Shown here one piece after another: positions 47,832-56,689 of a stretch of DNA of 64,000 nucleotides; position 1 is the first letter of the stretch, and each line of letters starts with the position of its first letter. The notes under the pieces are model-generated. The model saw only the letters and a list, made by a program, of their open reading frames with translations, made no database searches and was not told the DNA's origin. A program made the position numbers and the translations under genes. Origin of the DNA: Clavibacter phaseoli (GTDB lineage Bacteria > Actinomycetota > Actinomycetes > Actinomycetales > Microbacteriaceae); the NCBI RefSeq assembly GCF_021922925.1, contig NZ_CP040786.1, positions 1,054,001-1,118,000 on the forward strand. Direction: 5' to 3'.

Positions 47832-47914
47832 GGTCCCATCCTCGCCGCACGCGCGGTCCCGGCCAAGTCGGCCGCGCGTCCGCCGTCGGGGTTCCCCGCG
47901 GAGCAGCGCGAGCG

Positions 47915-47920
47915 TACGGT
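47915..47920 (+). promoter_or_regulatory. Leaderless -10 element for the small acidic protein gene
   Basis: TACGGT ends 6 nt before the ATG at 47927. Confidence 0.55.
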
Positions 47921-47926
47921 CGGACC

Positions 47927-48112
47927 ATGAGCACAGATCACGAGAGCACCTCGACCGACGACGACGGCACGACGACGCACACCGAGGAGCACGTCGAGAC
48001 CTCCTCCTCGGTCACCACAGAGAGCGGCTCGGACGATGCGACCGCCGACGGCTCCGGCAGCAACTCGGGCGACGGCGACGACCACACGGGTGACGTCGCC
48101 TCCGGCGGCTGA
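47927..48112 (+). CDS. Small acidic low-complexity protein
   Basis: The 61-residue protein is built almost only of Ser, Thr, Asp, Glu, Gly and His (MSTDHESTSTDDDGTTTH and onward), with no hydrophobic core, and is probably disordered. I do not recognise it. Support for its being a gene is the leaderless TACGGT 6 nt before the ATG and a strong terminator hairpin 18 nt after the stop, which together define a tight single-gene unit. Confidence 0.6.
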   Translation: MSTDHESTSTDDDGTTTHTEEHVETSSSVTTESGSDDATADGSGSNSGDGDDHTGDVASGG

Positions 48113-48129
48113 TCCTCCCCACGGCATCG

Positions 48130-48161
48130 CGACGCCCGGCCCCGCGAGGGGCCGGGCGTCG
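48130..48161. terminator. Terminator between the small acidic gene and the polymerase gene
   Basis: A 14-bp perfect stem (48130-48143 with 48148-48161) with loop GCGA separates the two convergent genes. Confidence 0.9.
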
Positions 48162-48179
48162 TCGCGTCCGGGCCCGGTG

Positions 48180-49850
48180 TCACTTGGCCTGCGCGTAGTC
48201 GTCGACCACCGCGATCGTGACGGGGAAGTCGACCGGCGCGTCGCCGAACAGCAGGCGGCCGGCCTCCGCGGCGGCCTCGGCCACGGCGCGGCTGACCTCC
48301 CCGACGCGGTCGTCCGGCGCGTGCACCATCACCTCGTCGTGCAGGAAGAAGACGAGGTGCGGGCGTGATCCGGGCCGCTCCATCGCGGCGAGCCGGCGCC
48401 GGAGGCCGGCCAGCCAGCAGAGCGCCCACTCGGCGGCGCTGCCCTGGACGACGAAGTTGCGGGTGAAGCGGCCCTGGTCGCGCGCGGACGTGCGCGCGCG
48501 GGCGGCGTCCGCCGCGGACGCCTCGCCCGCGCGACCGATCTGCTGCACGTCGACCCAGGCGTCGCCGGGCGGCGGGGACGACCGTCCGAGCCGCGTGCTC
48601 ACGACGCCCCCGCTCTCCCCCGCCCGTGCCGCGCGCTCCACGTAGCCCGTCGCCCGCGGGTACGCCCGGACGAGCCGGGGCATCAGGCGACCGCTCTCGC
48701 CGGAGGTGGCGCCGTACATGGCGCCGAGCATCGCGACCTTGGCGTGCGCGCGGGTGTCCACGACCCCGGAGTCGACGAGGCCCTGGTAGAGGTCGGTCCC
48801 CCGGCCCGCGTCGGCCATGGCGCGGTCCTCGGCAAGCGCGGCGAGGACGCGCGGCTCGAGCTGCGCGGCGTCGGCGACGACGAGCCGCCAGCCGGGATCC
48901 GCGCGGACGGCCGACCGGATCTGGCGGGGCAGCTGCAGCGCGCCCCCTCCGCTGGCGGCCCAGCGCCCCGTGACCACGCCGCCGGGCACGTACTCGGGGT
49001 GGAAGCGGCCGTCGCGGATCCACGTCTCCATCCACGTCCACCCGTTGGCGGTGAGGAGGCGGGACAGCTTCTTGTGCTCCAGCAGCGGCGCGATGACCGG
49101 GTGGTCGATCTCCTGCAGCTCCCACTGGCGCGTGCTCGACGCGTCGATGCCGGCGCGGCGCAGGGCGCGCAGCACGTCCGGCGGGCTGTCGACGTTGAGG
49201 TCGGGGGCGGCGAGGATCTCCCGGATCCGCGCGGCGAGCCGCACCAGCGCGGGAGGCGCGCCCCCGTGCGCGGGCCGTCCGCCGAGCAGGTCGAGCAGGA
49301 GCGCGTCGTGCACGGCCGTGTCCCACGGCAGCCCGTCGGCCGACATCTCGGCGGCGACGAGGGCTCCCGCCGACTCGGCCGCCAGGAGGAGGCGGAGGCG
49401 GCCGGGCTCGGCGCTGCCCGCGACCGCCTCGAGCTGCAGCCGGAGCTCGGCGACCAGCTCGTCGGGCGACCGGCCCTCGGGTGCGTCGAGGTCGTCGAAG
49501 AGGGTCGCGGACGCCGACGGCTCCCGTCCGACCGGCGCTGCGCGGTCCCAGGGGCTGGGCGGCAGCTGGGCTAGCGCGCTGTCGGCGGTCTGCGTGGACA
49601 GCCGCAGGATGGCGTGGCAGAGCCGCAGGTCGTGGACGCGGGCGACGCGGACGCCCGCGGCGATCAGCGGGCGCGCCCAGACCGCGGTGTCGTCCCACAC
49701 CCATCGCGGCGCGGGGACGGACCGCTCGCGCGCGGCGGCGACCGCGGGCCACTCGGCGGACGGGACGTCGCGCGTGGCCGTGACGGCGCCGGTCCCGTCG
49801 AGGTCGACGAGACGCACGCCGGAGGGCGTCCGCGCGACCAGGATGTGCAT
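48180..49850 (-). CDS. Family-A DNA polymerase-like protein (annotated in relatives as 3'-5' exonuclease/polymerase)
   Basis: The 556-residue protein has a C-terminal polymerase-I domain: motif [12 protein letters not shown] (keeps the metal Asp, but Tyr of DYSQIE is Ala), motif [15 protein letters not shown] (Arg, Lys and Tyr kept, the usual Phe is Leu) and motif C FLHDEVM. The first 200 residues correspond to an exonuclease fold, but I see no DxE active-site motif. It is shorter than PolA and lacks a 5' nuclease. Probably an accessory polymerase; its role is unknown. The ATG follows GAGGGG closely. Confidence 0.8.
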   Translation of the reverse strand: MHILVARTPSGVRLVDLDGTGAVTATRDVPSAEWPAVAAARERSVPAPRWVWDDTAVWARPLIAAGVRVARVHDLRLCHAILRLSTQTADSALAQLPPSPWDRAAPVGREPSASATLFDDLDAPEGRSPDELVAELRLQLEAVAGSAEPGRLRLLLAAESAGALVAAEMSADGLPWDTAVHDALLLDLLGGRPAHGGAPPALVRLAARIREILAAPDLNVDSPPDVLRALRRAGIDASSTRQWELQEIDHPVIAPLLEHKKLSRLLTANGWTWMETWIRDGRFHPEYVPGGVVTGRWAASGGGALQLPRQIRSAVRADPGWRLVVADAAQLEPRVLAALAEDRAMADAGRGTDLYQGLVDSGVVDTRAHAKVAMLGAMYGATSGESGRLMPRLVRAYPRATGYVERAARAGESGGVVSTRLGRSSPPPGDAWVDVQQIGRAGEASAADAARARTSARDQGRFTRNFVVQGSAAEWALCWLAGLRRRLAAMERPGSRPHLVFFLHDEVMVHAPDDRVGEVSRAVAEAAAEAGRLLFGDAPVDFPVTIAVVDDYAQAK

Positions 49851-49981
49851 CCCCTCATCATCCCGTGCGCGTCCGACGTCGGACGGCCCCCGCCGGTGCC
49901 CGCCGCTCCCCCGCAGGCGTCACGGAGGGAAACACCGGACGAGAATGTGCCCGCATCCCCCGCTGGCGCGGTTTCACCCGC

Positions 49982-49987
49982 TAGGGT
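49982..49987 (+). promoter_or_regulatory. Possible -10 element for cspA with long leader
   Basis: TAGGGT would start a transcript with about 112 nt of leader before the cspA ATG. Long structured leaders are typical of cold-shock genes. Confidence 0.45.
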
Positions 49988-50106
49988 TGGTAACAAGTCG
50001 TCAGGTCCTCACGATCCGCCCGGTCCGCCGGAGGGGTCACGAGGGGCAGGCGACCCGCGGTCCCGGGTCCCGGGATCGATGCATCTCTTTTGAAGGAAAT
50101 TTCGTC

Positions 50107-50310
50107 ATGGCAACAGGCACCGTCAAGTGGTTCAACGCTGAAAAGGGCTTCGGCTTCATCGCTCCCGACAACGGAACCGCGGATGTGTTCGCTCACTACT
50201 CCGCGATCGCGACGGGCGGCTACAAGTCGCTCGACGAGAACCAGAAGGTCGAGTTCGAGGTCGCCCAGGGCCCCAAGGGTCCCCAGGCTGAGAACATCCG
50301 CCCGCTCTAA
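50107..50310 (+). CDS. cspA: Cold-shock protein
   Basis: The 67-residue single cold-shock domain has RNP1 KGFGFI and RNP2 DVFAHY, starting [16 protein letters not shown]. It binds single-stranded RNA/DNA and acts as an RNA chaperone. GAAGGAAAT precedes the ATG. The coding region and leader are visibly less GC-rich than neighbours, as expected for a highly expressed short gene. It ends at a strong hairpin terminator. Confidence 0.96.
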   Translation: MATGTVKWFNAEKGFGFIAPDNGTADVFAHYSAIATGGYKSLDENQKVEFEVAQGPKGPQAENIRPL

Positions 50311-50353
50311 TGCCACCCGCTCGCCTCTGGTGAGCGCAGCACGCTGAGCTTCC

Positions 50354-50389
50354 GAGGACGGCTCCGACCACGTGGTCGGGGCCGTCCTC
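50354..50389 (+). terminator. cspA terminator
   Basis: GAGGACGGC (50354-50362) pairs with GCCGTCCTC (50381-50389), with inner CCGACCA/TGGTCGG, followed by CATTTAA. Confidence 0.85.
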
Positions 50390-50426
50390 CATTTAACGCG
50401 AGCCTCCGGGTGCGGCACCATGGAGC

Positions 50427-50714
50427 GTGCCCTCCTACCGCATCACCATGACCGTCGGCGCGCTGCGACCGGGCGCCGACCCCGCCGCCGTCCTGCCGGC
50501 CGCCGCCGCCGAGGCGGCCCGCGTCGCGACGCTCGAGGCGAATGACCTGCAGGTCGTCCGCGGCGAGCCCCGGCTCACGGTGCGCTTCACCGCGGAGGAC
50601 GACGCGGCGGCCGAGCGCGTCGCCGCGGCGGTGCGCGCACGGACCGCGGAGCTCGTCGAAGTTGTACGCGGATCGATCACGCGGCGTGACGGGGGAGATT
50701 GGACGCGGATCTGA
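50427..50714 (+). CDS. Hypothetical small protein
   Basis: The 95-residue frame starts at GTG (PSYRITMTVGALRPGADPA). Alternating strand and helix patterns (SYRITMTVG, LQVVRGEPRLTVRFTA, AERVAAAVRART) suggest a small ferredoxin-like alpha/beta domain. I do not recognise a family. The codon pattern matches neighbours and it fills the gap between cspA and the polysaccharide locus. The start is uncertain, with a GGAG very close to the GTG. Confidence 0.6.
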   Translation: MPSYRITMTVGALRPGADPAAVLPAAAAEAARVATLEANDLQVVRGEPRLTVRFTAEDDAAAERVAAAVRARTAELVEVVRGSITRRDGGDWTRI

Positions 50715-50829
50715 CGTCCCCGAGGCGCTGCGCCGCGGCTCCCGCCGCCAGCCTGAGCCGGACGTGTCCTCCCACGACATATCACGTCGATCGCGTCCAT
50801 GGGACGTCAGGAACGCTGGGGTGGCGCTG

Positions 50830-50835
50830 TAGTCT
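50830..50835 (+). promoter_or_regulatory. -10 element of the exopolysaccharide operon
   Basis: TAGTCT, preceded by TG (extended -10 form TGTAGTCT), lies about 55 nt before the first gene. The leader contains a G-rich ribosome site region. Confidence 0.5.
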
Positions 50836-50890
50836 CGACTCCAAGAGCCGACGGTGACTCAGGGGGACGCACCATCGGCTTGGGGGGACG

Positions 50891-52456
50891 ATGATCGAAC
50901 AGCAGGCGACGCACGACGACGCACGAAGGGCAGCCGCTGCGCGAGGACGCGGGCGAGACAGATCCGCGAACGGCCGCGCCGGCGCATCGGGGCCGGAGAG
51001 CGAGCTCAGCGACGCGAGGGCCCATGAGTGGCGACGGACCTACGCGTTCGGTCTCGTCATCACCGACCTGCTGGTGCTGATCTGGGTCGTCTTCGGAGTC
51101 CAGATCGCCTGGTTCGGGTTCGAGACGTCGGACGTCGCCTTCAACGGCGACGTCGAGGGCGTCGCGGTCAGCTACTCCCTCATCTCCGTCATCATCATCG
51201 CCAGCTGGATGATCGCCCTCGGCCTCTACGGGACCCGCAGCTACCGCGTGCTCGGCACCGGCCCGCAGGAGTACCGCCTCATCCTCAGCGCCACCGTGCG
51301 CCTGTTCGGCCTGGTCGCCATCGTCGCGTTCCTCGGCCGCATCGACTTCGCTCGCGGCTACATCATCATCGCGCTGCCCCTCGGACTCGTGACGCTCCTC
51401 GTGAGCCGCTGGATGTGGCGGCAGTGGCTCAACGTCCAGCGCGCGAAGGGCCGGTACTCCTCGCGCGTGCTCCTCATCGGATCCGAGGCGTCCACGGGCT
51501 TCCTCGCCCGCGAGCTCGCGCGCCAGCCCTTCGCGGGCTACCTGGTGGTGGGGGCCTGCATCCCCTCCGGCGTGATCGCCGCGACGCTCCCCGGCACGGG
51601 CATCCCCGTCCTCGGCAAGCTCGATGACCTGCAGGCCGCCATGCGCGCCGTCGACGCGGACACGATCGTCATCGCCAGCAACGATGAGCTGTCGCCCGAG
51701 CGGATCCGCGAGCTGAGCTGGTCGCTCGAGCCGGGCCGCCAGCACCTCGTGGTCGCGCCGAGCCTCACGGACATCGGCGGGCCGCGCATCCACACCCGCC
51801 CGGTCGCCGGCCTTCCCCTCATCCACGTGGAGACGCCCCGCTATGAGGGCACGAAGCTCTTCGCGAAGCGCACCTTCGACATCATCGCGAGCACGCTCAT
51901 CCTCATCGTGGCGTCGCCGCTGTTCCTCGCCATCGCGATGACGATCCGCCTGAGCACCCCGGGTCCGGTCGTGTTCCGCCAGGAGCGCGTGGGCATCAAC
52001 GGACGCACGTTCCCCATGCTCAAGTTCCGCACGATGGTGACGGACGCGGAGGCGCGCCTGCTCGACCTGCAGCAGCAGAGCAGGGACGCGGGGAACTCGG
52101 TCCTGTTCAAGATGAAGGACGATCCGCGGGTCACCACCGTCGGTCGATTCCTCCGTCGCTACAGCCTCGACGAGCTCATGCAGCTGGTGAACGTGCTCAA
52201 CGGCACCATGTCCCTGGTCGGCCCCCGACCGCCGCTCGCCCGCGAGGTCGAGGCCTACGAGACGAAGGTGCACCGTCGCTTCCTCGTGAAGCCGGGGATC
52301 ACCGGGCTCTGGCAGGTGAGCGGTCGCTCAAACCTCTCGTGGGAGGACAGCGTGCGGCTCGACCTCTATTACGTGGAGAACTGGTCGATCATGGGGGATC
52401 TGGTGATCCTGTGGCGGACGGCGAAGGCCGTCCTGGCGCGAGAGGGGGCGTATTGA
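50891..52456 (+). CDS. Polyprenyl-phosphate sugar phosphotransferase (WcaJ/WbaP type)
   Basis: The 521-residue initiating enzyme of exopolysaccharide synthesis moves a hexose-1-phosphate from a nucleotide sugar to undecaprenyl phosphate. It has four N-terminal helices (about 50-170), a Rossmann-like CoA_binding_3 domain (RVLLIGSEASTGFLARELA), a further helix, and the C-terminal Bac_transf domain (FAKRTFDIIAS, KFRTMVTDAEARL, SLVGPRPPLAREVEAY, KPGITGLWQVSGRSNL). It is the first gene of the locus, followed by a flippase whose start overlaps its stop. The sugar (glucose or galactose) cannot be told. Confidence 0.92.
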   Translation: MIEQQATHDDARRAAAARGRGRDRSANGRAGASGPESELSDARAHEWRRTYAFGLVITDLLVLIWVVFGVQIAWFGFETSDVAFNGDVEGVAVSYSLISVIIIASWMIALGLYGTRSYRVLGTGPQEYRLILSATVRLFGLVAIVAFLGRIDFARGYIIIALPLGLVTLLVSRWMWRQWLNVQRAKGRYSSRVLLIGSEASTGFLARELARQPFAGYLVVGACIPSGVIAATLPGTGIPVLGKLDDLQAAMRAVDADTIVIASNDELSPERIRELSWSLEPGRQHLVVAPSLTDIGGPRIHTRPVAGLPLIHVETPRYEGTKLFAKRTFDIIASTLILIVASPLFLAIAMTIRLSTPGPVVFRQERVGINGRTFPMLKFRTMVTDAEARLLDLQQQSRDAGNSVLFKMKDDPRVTTVGRFLRRYSLDELMQLVNVLNGTMSLVGPRPPLAREVEAYETKVHRRFLVKPGITGLWQVSGRSNLSWEDSVRLDLYYVENWSIMGDLVILWRTAKAVLAREGAY

Positions 52457-53790
52457 GCGGCCAGACTCCGCCGCTGTCATCCTCAGCCGGTCCCCCGACC
52501 GTGTCATCGGATGCGGCGCCCGATGAGTCCGCGGAGCGATCAGAAGGCCTTAGGACGGACGTGCCCGTGAACGACGGTCGCCGGATACGCTCCCAGTTCG
52601 CGTGGATCTCCGTCGGTCGGATCGTCGCAGCGCTGCTGCAGGCAGCGACCATGCTGCTCCTCGTCCGCTCGCTCCCACCTGAGCAGTTCGGGTTCTTCGC
52701 GGCCGTGCTGGGACTGCTCGCCGTACCGCAAGTGCTGTTCGACCTGGGGCTGCCGACGCTGGTGATCCGAGAACGCGCACGGGATCGTCTCGATGGGTCC
52801 GTCACCGCGGCGCTGCGCCTGAACACGGGCCTCGCCATCACCCTGGCGACGTGCCTAGGCGCGCTCGGCGTCGCGCTCGCCCTGCTCGTCGACGCGCGCT
52901 ACTGGTCCCTTCTGCCGCTGGCCGTGTGGGCCGCCGCCGAACGCAGCGCCGACACCTGGCTCGGGGTGGTCCTGGCTGACGGTGACGCGCGGATCAACAC
53001 CACCAACCTCGTCGTCAGGCGCGTGGCGACCATGGGCCTGTTCCTCGCGTCGACCATCGTGCCGATCCTCGAGCCCATGCTGGCGTACTCCGTCGCCGTC
53101 GCGGCCTCCGCGGTCGGCTCCCTGGTCTTCGCGTACGTCTACGTGGCGCGGAGGCTGGCTCCCTCCGACGGCTCCAGGATGCGGGTGCTCCTCTCCCGCT
53201 CCTACCCATACTGGATCAACTCGGTCGCGGCCCAGGCGCAGAATCTGGACGCGGCCATCACCAGCGCTCTCGCGGGTCCGCTGCAGGCCGGGTTCTACGC
53301 GACGTCCGCGCGCCTGACCAACCCCTTGCGGATACTTCCCGCATCCCTGGCGACCGTCCTCCTCCCCGTGGCCGCGAAGAAGACCTCGAGGACCCTCCGT
53401 GGCGTCCTCTTGCTCATCTCCGGAGCCAGCGGGCTGTTCGCCCTCCTGTACCTGCTCCTCTTCGCCGCGGTCCCGTTCCTCGTCCCGTTCGCGCTCGGCT
53501 CGGCGTACCAGGGGGCAGTCGTGCCCCTCCAGATCACCGCGATCGGGCTGGTCTTCGCCTCCTGCGCTGCGCTGCTGGGCGCTGTGCTGCAGGGCGTCGG
53601 CAAGAAGAACTTCGTGGCGACGATCAGCGTCCTCTCCACCATGATCTGCCTGGCAGGCGTGGCGCTGGGCGCCGTGACGAACGGGGCGACCGGCGCCGCG
53701 CTGGGCCTGGCGAGCGCGTACCTGGTCCAATGCGTCGCATTGCTGATCCGGCTGAGCCGCTTCGTCCGCCGGAAGGAAGACAACGCCTAG
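52453..53790 (+). CDS. Polysaccharide flippase (Wzx-like, MOP superfamily)
   Basis: The 445-residue membrane protein has about 12-14 hydrophobic segments and starts its core at RIRSQFAWISVGRIVAALLQAATM, typical of oligosaccharide flippases that move lipid-linked repeats across the membrane. I take TTG at 52453 because it overlaps the preceding stop (TTGA) and has AGAGGGGG 4 nt upstream. A GTG at 52561 with AGGA upstream is an alternative that would omit 36 residues of low-complexity sequence. Confidence 0.82.
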   Translation: MSGQTPPLSSSAGPPTVSSDAAPDESAERSEGLRTDVPVNDGRRIRSQFAWISVGRIVAALLQAATMLLLVRSLPPEQFGFFAAVLGLLAVPQVLFDLGLPTLVIRERARDRLDGSVTAALRLNTGLAITLATCLGALGVALALLVDARYWSLLPLAVWAAAERSADTWLGVVLADGDARINTTNLVVRRVATMGLFLASTIVPILEPMLAYSVAVAASAVGSLVFAYVYVARRLAPSDGSRMRVLLSRSYPYWINSVAAQAQNLDAAITSALAGPLQAGFYATSARLTNPLRILPASLATVLLPVAAKKTSRTLRGVLLLISGASGLFALLYLLLFAAVPFLVPFALGSAYQGAVVPLQITAIGLVFASCAALLGAVLQGVGKKNFVATISVLSTMICLAGVALGAVTNGATGAALGLASAYLVQCVALLIRLSRFVRRKEDNA

Positions 53791-53894
53791 TGCCCCACGC
53801 GCCGATCCGCCGGCGTCTCGCGCGCGGCCGCGCATCACGATGGCGCGGGACCGAACTGCCCGCATGACACCTCGACACGACAGGAGGCAAGCGA

Positions 53895-55016
53895 ATGACG
53901 CAGAGAGTCGCCATCACGCAGCCATACGTACCCGGCTACCGCGAACGTCTATGGGAGCTGGTCATCCAGGAGCTCGGTGAAGCTCGAGTGGAGTGCCGCG
54001 TGTTCTACGGAGGCGATCGGAGCCAGCACGAGGAGATCGCCGTCCGAGGGGATGGCATCGAGCCGCGCTGGGCCAGCAGGGTGCGTGCGTGGACGTTCCG
54101 ACCTTCGCGAAGGATCCCCAAGTTCATGTTCCGACGGATCCCCGCATCCTGGTCCGGCGCGGACGTGCTGCTCGTGACGGAGATGCAGGGGACCAACCTC
54201 AACGCCTGGCAGCGCCTGGCGCTCCGCCGTCCGTACATCACGTTGGGCCACGGCCTGTCCGAGACCACGACCCAGTCGCAGCTCGCGGATCTGGTGGAGA
54301 ACCGCCTCAACCAGCATGCCTCCCACGTGCTGACCTACACCGAGTCGGGTCGACGACACGTCCTCCGCTCCACACGACTCGACCCCGCTCGCGTGACGGC
54401 CTTCCGCAACTCCACGGACACGTCGCGACTGGAGCGCGCGATGGCGGCGGTCGATCCTGCGAGGGCGCGCGCCTTCCGGGAGAGTCACGGCATCCCCGAC
54501 GATGCATCCGTCGCGCTCTTCCTGGGCGCCTTGAACGAGTACAAGAAGATCGATCTCCTGGTCGATGCCGCACGGATAGCCATGGAGGCGGATCCGTCGG
54601 TCTGGCTGGTCGTCGCAGGGGACGGGACGATGCGCGCGTCCGTCGACGCCCTCGCCGTCGACACCGGCAGGGTCGTCATGCTCGGACACTCGACTCCCGA
54701 GGACTACGCGCCGGCTGCGTCCGTCTCCCGCCTGCTCCTCAATCCCGGCCGGGTCGGATTGGTGGCGGTCGATGCCCTGGTCATGGGACTGCCTGTGCTC
54801 ACGAGCTCGGGCGCGGCGCACGCCCCGGAGTACGAGTACCTGACCCGAGGCCTGAACGTCTTCGAGGCGGAGACCACCCCCGAGGCGTACGCGCGGGCTT
54901 GGGTGGAGACCAGCCTGTATGGGGCGGCGGCGGAAGTGGGACATCCCACGATCGAGGCAGCGGCCCAGGCCATCAGCGGAGCCATCCTCGGTGTCATCTC
55001 GAGGTCGGAGAGGTGA
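53895..55016 (+). CDS. Glycosyltransferase, GT4-like
   Basis: The 373-residue GT-B fold protein has N-terminal QPYVPGYRERLWELV, an acceptor region with TLGHGLSETTTQSQ, and the C-terminal donor site ALFLGALNEYKKIDLLVDAA ... VVAGDGTMR ... LLLNPGRVGLVAVDALVMGLPVLTS. The usual E-x7-E pair is degenerate (GRVGLVAVDA), so it is an atypical member. It presumably adds one sugar of the repeat. AGGAGG lies 8 nt before the ATG. The third position is less GC-rich than in housekeeping neighbours. Confidence 0.82.
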   Translation: MTQRVAITQPYVPGYRERLWELVIQELGEARVECRVFYGGDRSQHEEIAVRGDGIEPRWASRVRAWTFRPSRRIPKFMFRRIPASWSGADVLLVTEMQGTNLNAWQRLALRRPYITLGHGLSETTTQSQLADLVENRLNQHASHVLTYTESGRRHVLRSTRLDPARVTAFRNSTDTSRLERAMAAVDPARARAFRESHGIPDDASVALFLGALNEYKKIDLLVDAARIAMEADPSVWLVVAGDGTMRASVDALAVDTGRVVMLGHSTPEDYAPAASVSRLLLNPGRVGLVAVDALVMGLPVLTSSGAAHAPEYEYLTRGLNVFEAETTPEAYARAWVETSLYGAAAEVGHPTIEAAAQAISGAILGVISRSER

Positions 55017-55149
55017 TCGAGGTCCTCGAGCCCTGCCACGGGTGACGGCAGACGAGGCATGACGGCCGATCTCCCCGCGGTCCCCTCATGTCCTCTCCCG
55101 CGCGCACGGCCGCGACGACGGCGGTCCATGCCGGGCGTGGGTTGCGACC

Positions 55150-55644
55150 ATGAGCCGCCGCAGCCTCCGAGTGGACCTCCTCCGCAGCTTGTCATCCATG
55201 GAGTTGCTTCCGCACAGGTTCCGTCCCGTCCTGCTGAGGTGGGCGGGAGTCACAACCGGTCCCCGCGTGCACGTCCTTATCGGGCTCCAGCTCAGCGGGC
55301 ATGCCGACGTGGTGCTGGGCGAAGGGGTGTTCGTCAACGTCGACTGCTTCATCGACGCGCAGGCCGATGTCACCATCGGCGACCACGTGAGCCTCGGCGA
55401 CCATGTGAGGTTGATCACCTCGACCCATCAGGACGGTTCGTCGCGGAAGCGCGCAGGCGCTCTCACGGGACGGCCTGTGTCCATCGGCTCCGGCACGTGG
55501 ATCGGATCGGGCACGACCGTGCTGCCCGGCGTCAACGTTGGTGTCGGATGCGTCATCGCCGCCGGCTCCATGGTGACGGAGGACTGCGAGCGGGACAGCC
55601 TGTACGCGGGCGTCCCCGCACGCCTCAAGCGACGCCTGACCTGA
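55150..55644 (+). CDS. Hexapeptide-repeat acyltransferase
   Basis: The 164-residue left-handed beta-helix protein has repeats such as VTIGDHVSLGDHVRLI, GRPVSIGSGTWIGSGTTVLPGVNVGVGCVIAAGSMV and a C-terminal YAGVPARLKRRL, the pattern of maltose/chloramphenicol-type O-acetyltransferases. It probably acetylates a sugar of the polysaccharide. The catalytic His lies in ITSTHQDG. It is the last plus-strand gene before a run of minus-strand genes. Confidence 0.87.
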   Translation: MSRRSLRVDLLRSLSSMELLPHRFRPVLLRWAGVTTGPRVHVLIGLQLSGHADVVLGEGVFVNVDCFIDAQADVTIGDHVSLGDHVRLITSTHQDGSSRKRAGALTGRPVSIGSGTWIGSGTTVLPGVNVGVGCVIAAGSMVTEDCERDSLYAGVPARLKRRLT

Positions 55645-55749
55645 ACTGGTGCCGGCTATTTGCCGACGGCACGGCCCGTGGTGGGGCCTGCGGCCGTCCC
55701 GTCACTCGAATCCTCCTGCGGGTCTTCTGCGGCCGGTGGCGATCGACTC

Positions 55750-56613
55750 CTAAAGGTCGGTGATCCGTCCGGGGGTGATGCGTCCTCTCATGAGGTCGCC
55801 CACGCCGAGGAGGTTCCCCCGGAGACGCGCTCTCCTCCAGTCGATGCCCCGTAAGGAGCCGAGGACGTTCGCGAGGAGGGGTTTTACGACCAGTGCCCCG
55901 GCGTGGCGCGCCGTTATGCTCCGCTTCTTCACGAGGTGGATGGGGTTGGACATCTGGGAGTAGCCGAAGCGCCTGTGCTGCTGGCGTCCGCCTGACTTCG
56001 CTCCCAGGTGCACGGCCACGCAGGCTTCGCTCCTCATGAGTCGCCCGAGCGTCGCGAGGCGTCGCGAGTAGTCGAGGTCCTCGAGCCACGAGTACAAGGG
56101 CAGGGCCTCGTCGAACCGCAGGTCTCGAGCAGCGCTCCATCTCACGGCCGCGTTGCAGCCATACAGGCCTCGGACCTCCGCGAGGGCGTGTCCGCCGCTC
56201 TCGCTCGCGGAGAGCGCGCGCATGGCGTCCTCCGGCGAGACCGGTGATCCCTCTGCGGCTCCGTCTCGGAGCAGCGTGCCCGTGAGGCCGACGACGTCCA
56301 GGTGCGCGCCAAATGCGATGGCCGCCTGCTCGAGGTAGTCCTCGCGCGTGACCGCGTCATCGTCCAGGAACACGACCATGTCGCAGTCCGGTGCGACGGC
56401 GTCGAGTCCCGCGTTCCTCTGAGCGGACGCCCCCTTCGAGCCGATCAGCACTTGCACGAAGGGTGCCAGTCCCTGCACCCCGATCACGTCCTCCTGTGCG
56501 GGTGCGGAGACGATCAGCTGGGATGGGCGAATGGTCTGCTGGAGCATGGATGCGGTCAGCGCGGCGACGTTCTCCGGCCTGCCGATCGTGGCGACGACGA
56601 CAGCTATCTTCAT
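55750..56613 (-). CDS. Glycosyltransferase family 2 protein
   Basis: The 287-residue GT-A protein starts MKIAVVVATIGRPENVAALTASML, with the nucleotide-sugar metal motif in VVFLDDDAV (DDD) and an acceptor-side LPLYSWLEDLDYSRRL (ED/DY). It lacks transmembrane helices and acts at the inner face of the membrane. It faces the acyltransferase gene and lies downstream of the polymerase gene on the same strand (76 nt). The donor sugar is unknown. Confidence 0.87.
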   Translation of the reverse strand: MKIAVVVATIGRPENVAALTASMLQQTIRPSQLIVSAPAQEDVIGVQGLAPFVQVLIGSKGASAQRNAGLDAVAPDCDMVVFLDDDAVTREDYLEQAAIAFGAHLDVVGLTGTLLRDGAAEGSPVSPEDAMRALSASESGGHALAEVRGLYGCNAAVRWSAARDLRFDEALPLYSWLEDLDYSRRLATLGRLMRSEACVAVHLGAKSGGRQQHRRFGYSQMSNPIHLVKKRSITARHAGALVVKPLLANVLGSLRGIDWRRARLRGNLLGVGDLMRGRITPGRITDL

Positions 56614-56689
56614 GGGTTCTCCGTGATCTCCGACATGCGCGATGGGTGTTGTCTCGATGGTGGGGCTCGGAGCGGTCCGGCCCTCTTCG

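Noticed and set aside
55059..55763. 234-codon plus-strand frame overlapping the acyltransferase gene
   Set aside because: It overlaps the hexapeptide acyltransferase in another frame and has Arg-rich composition with no motif.
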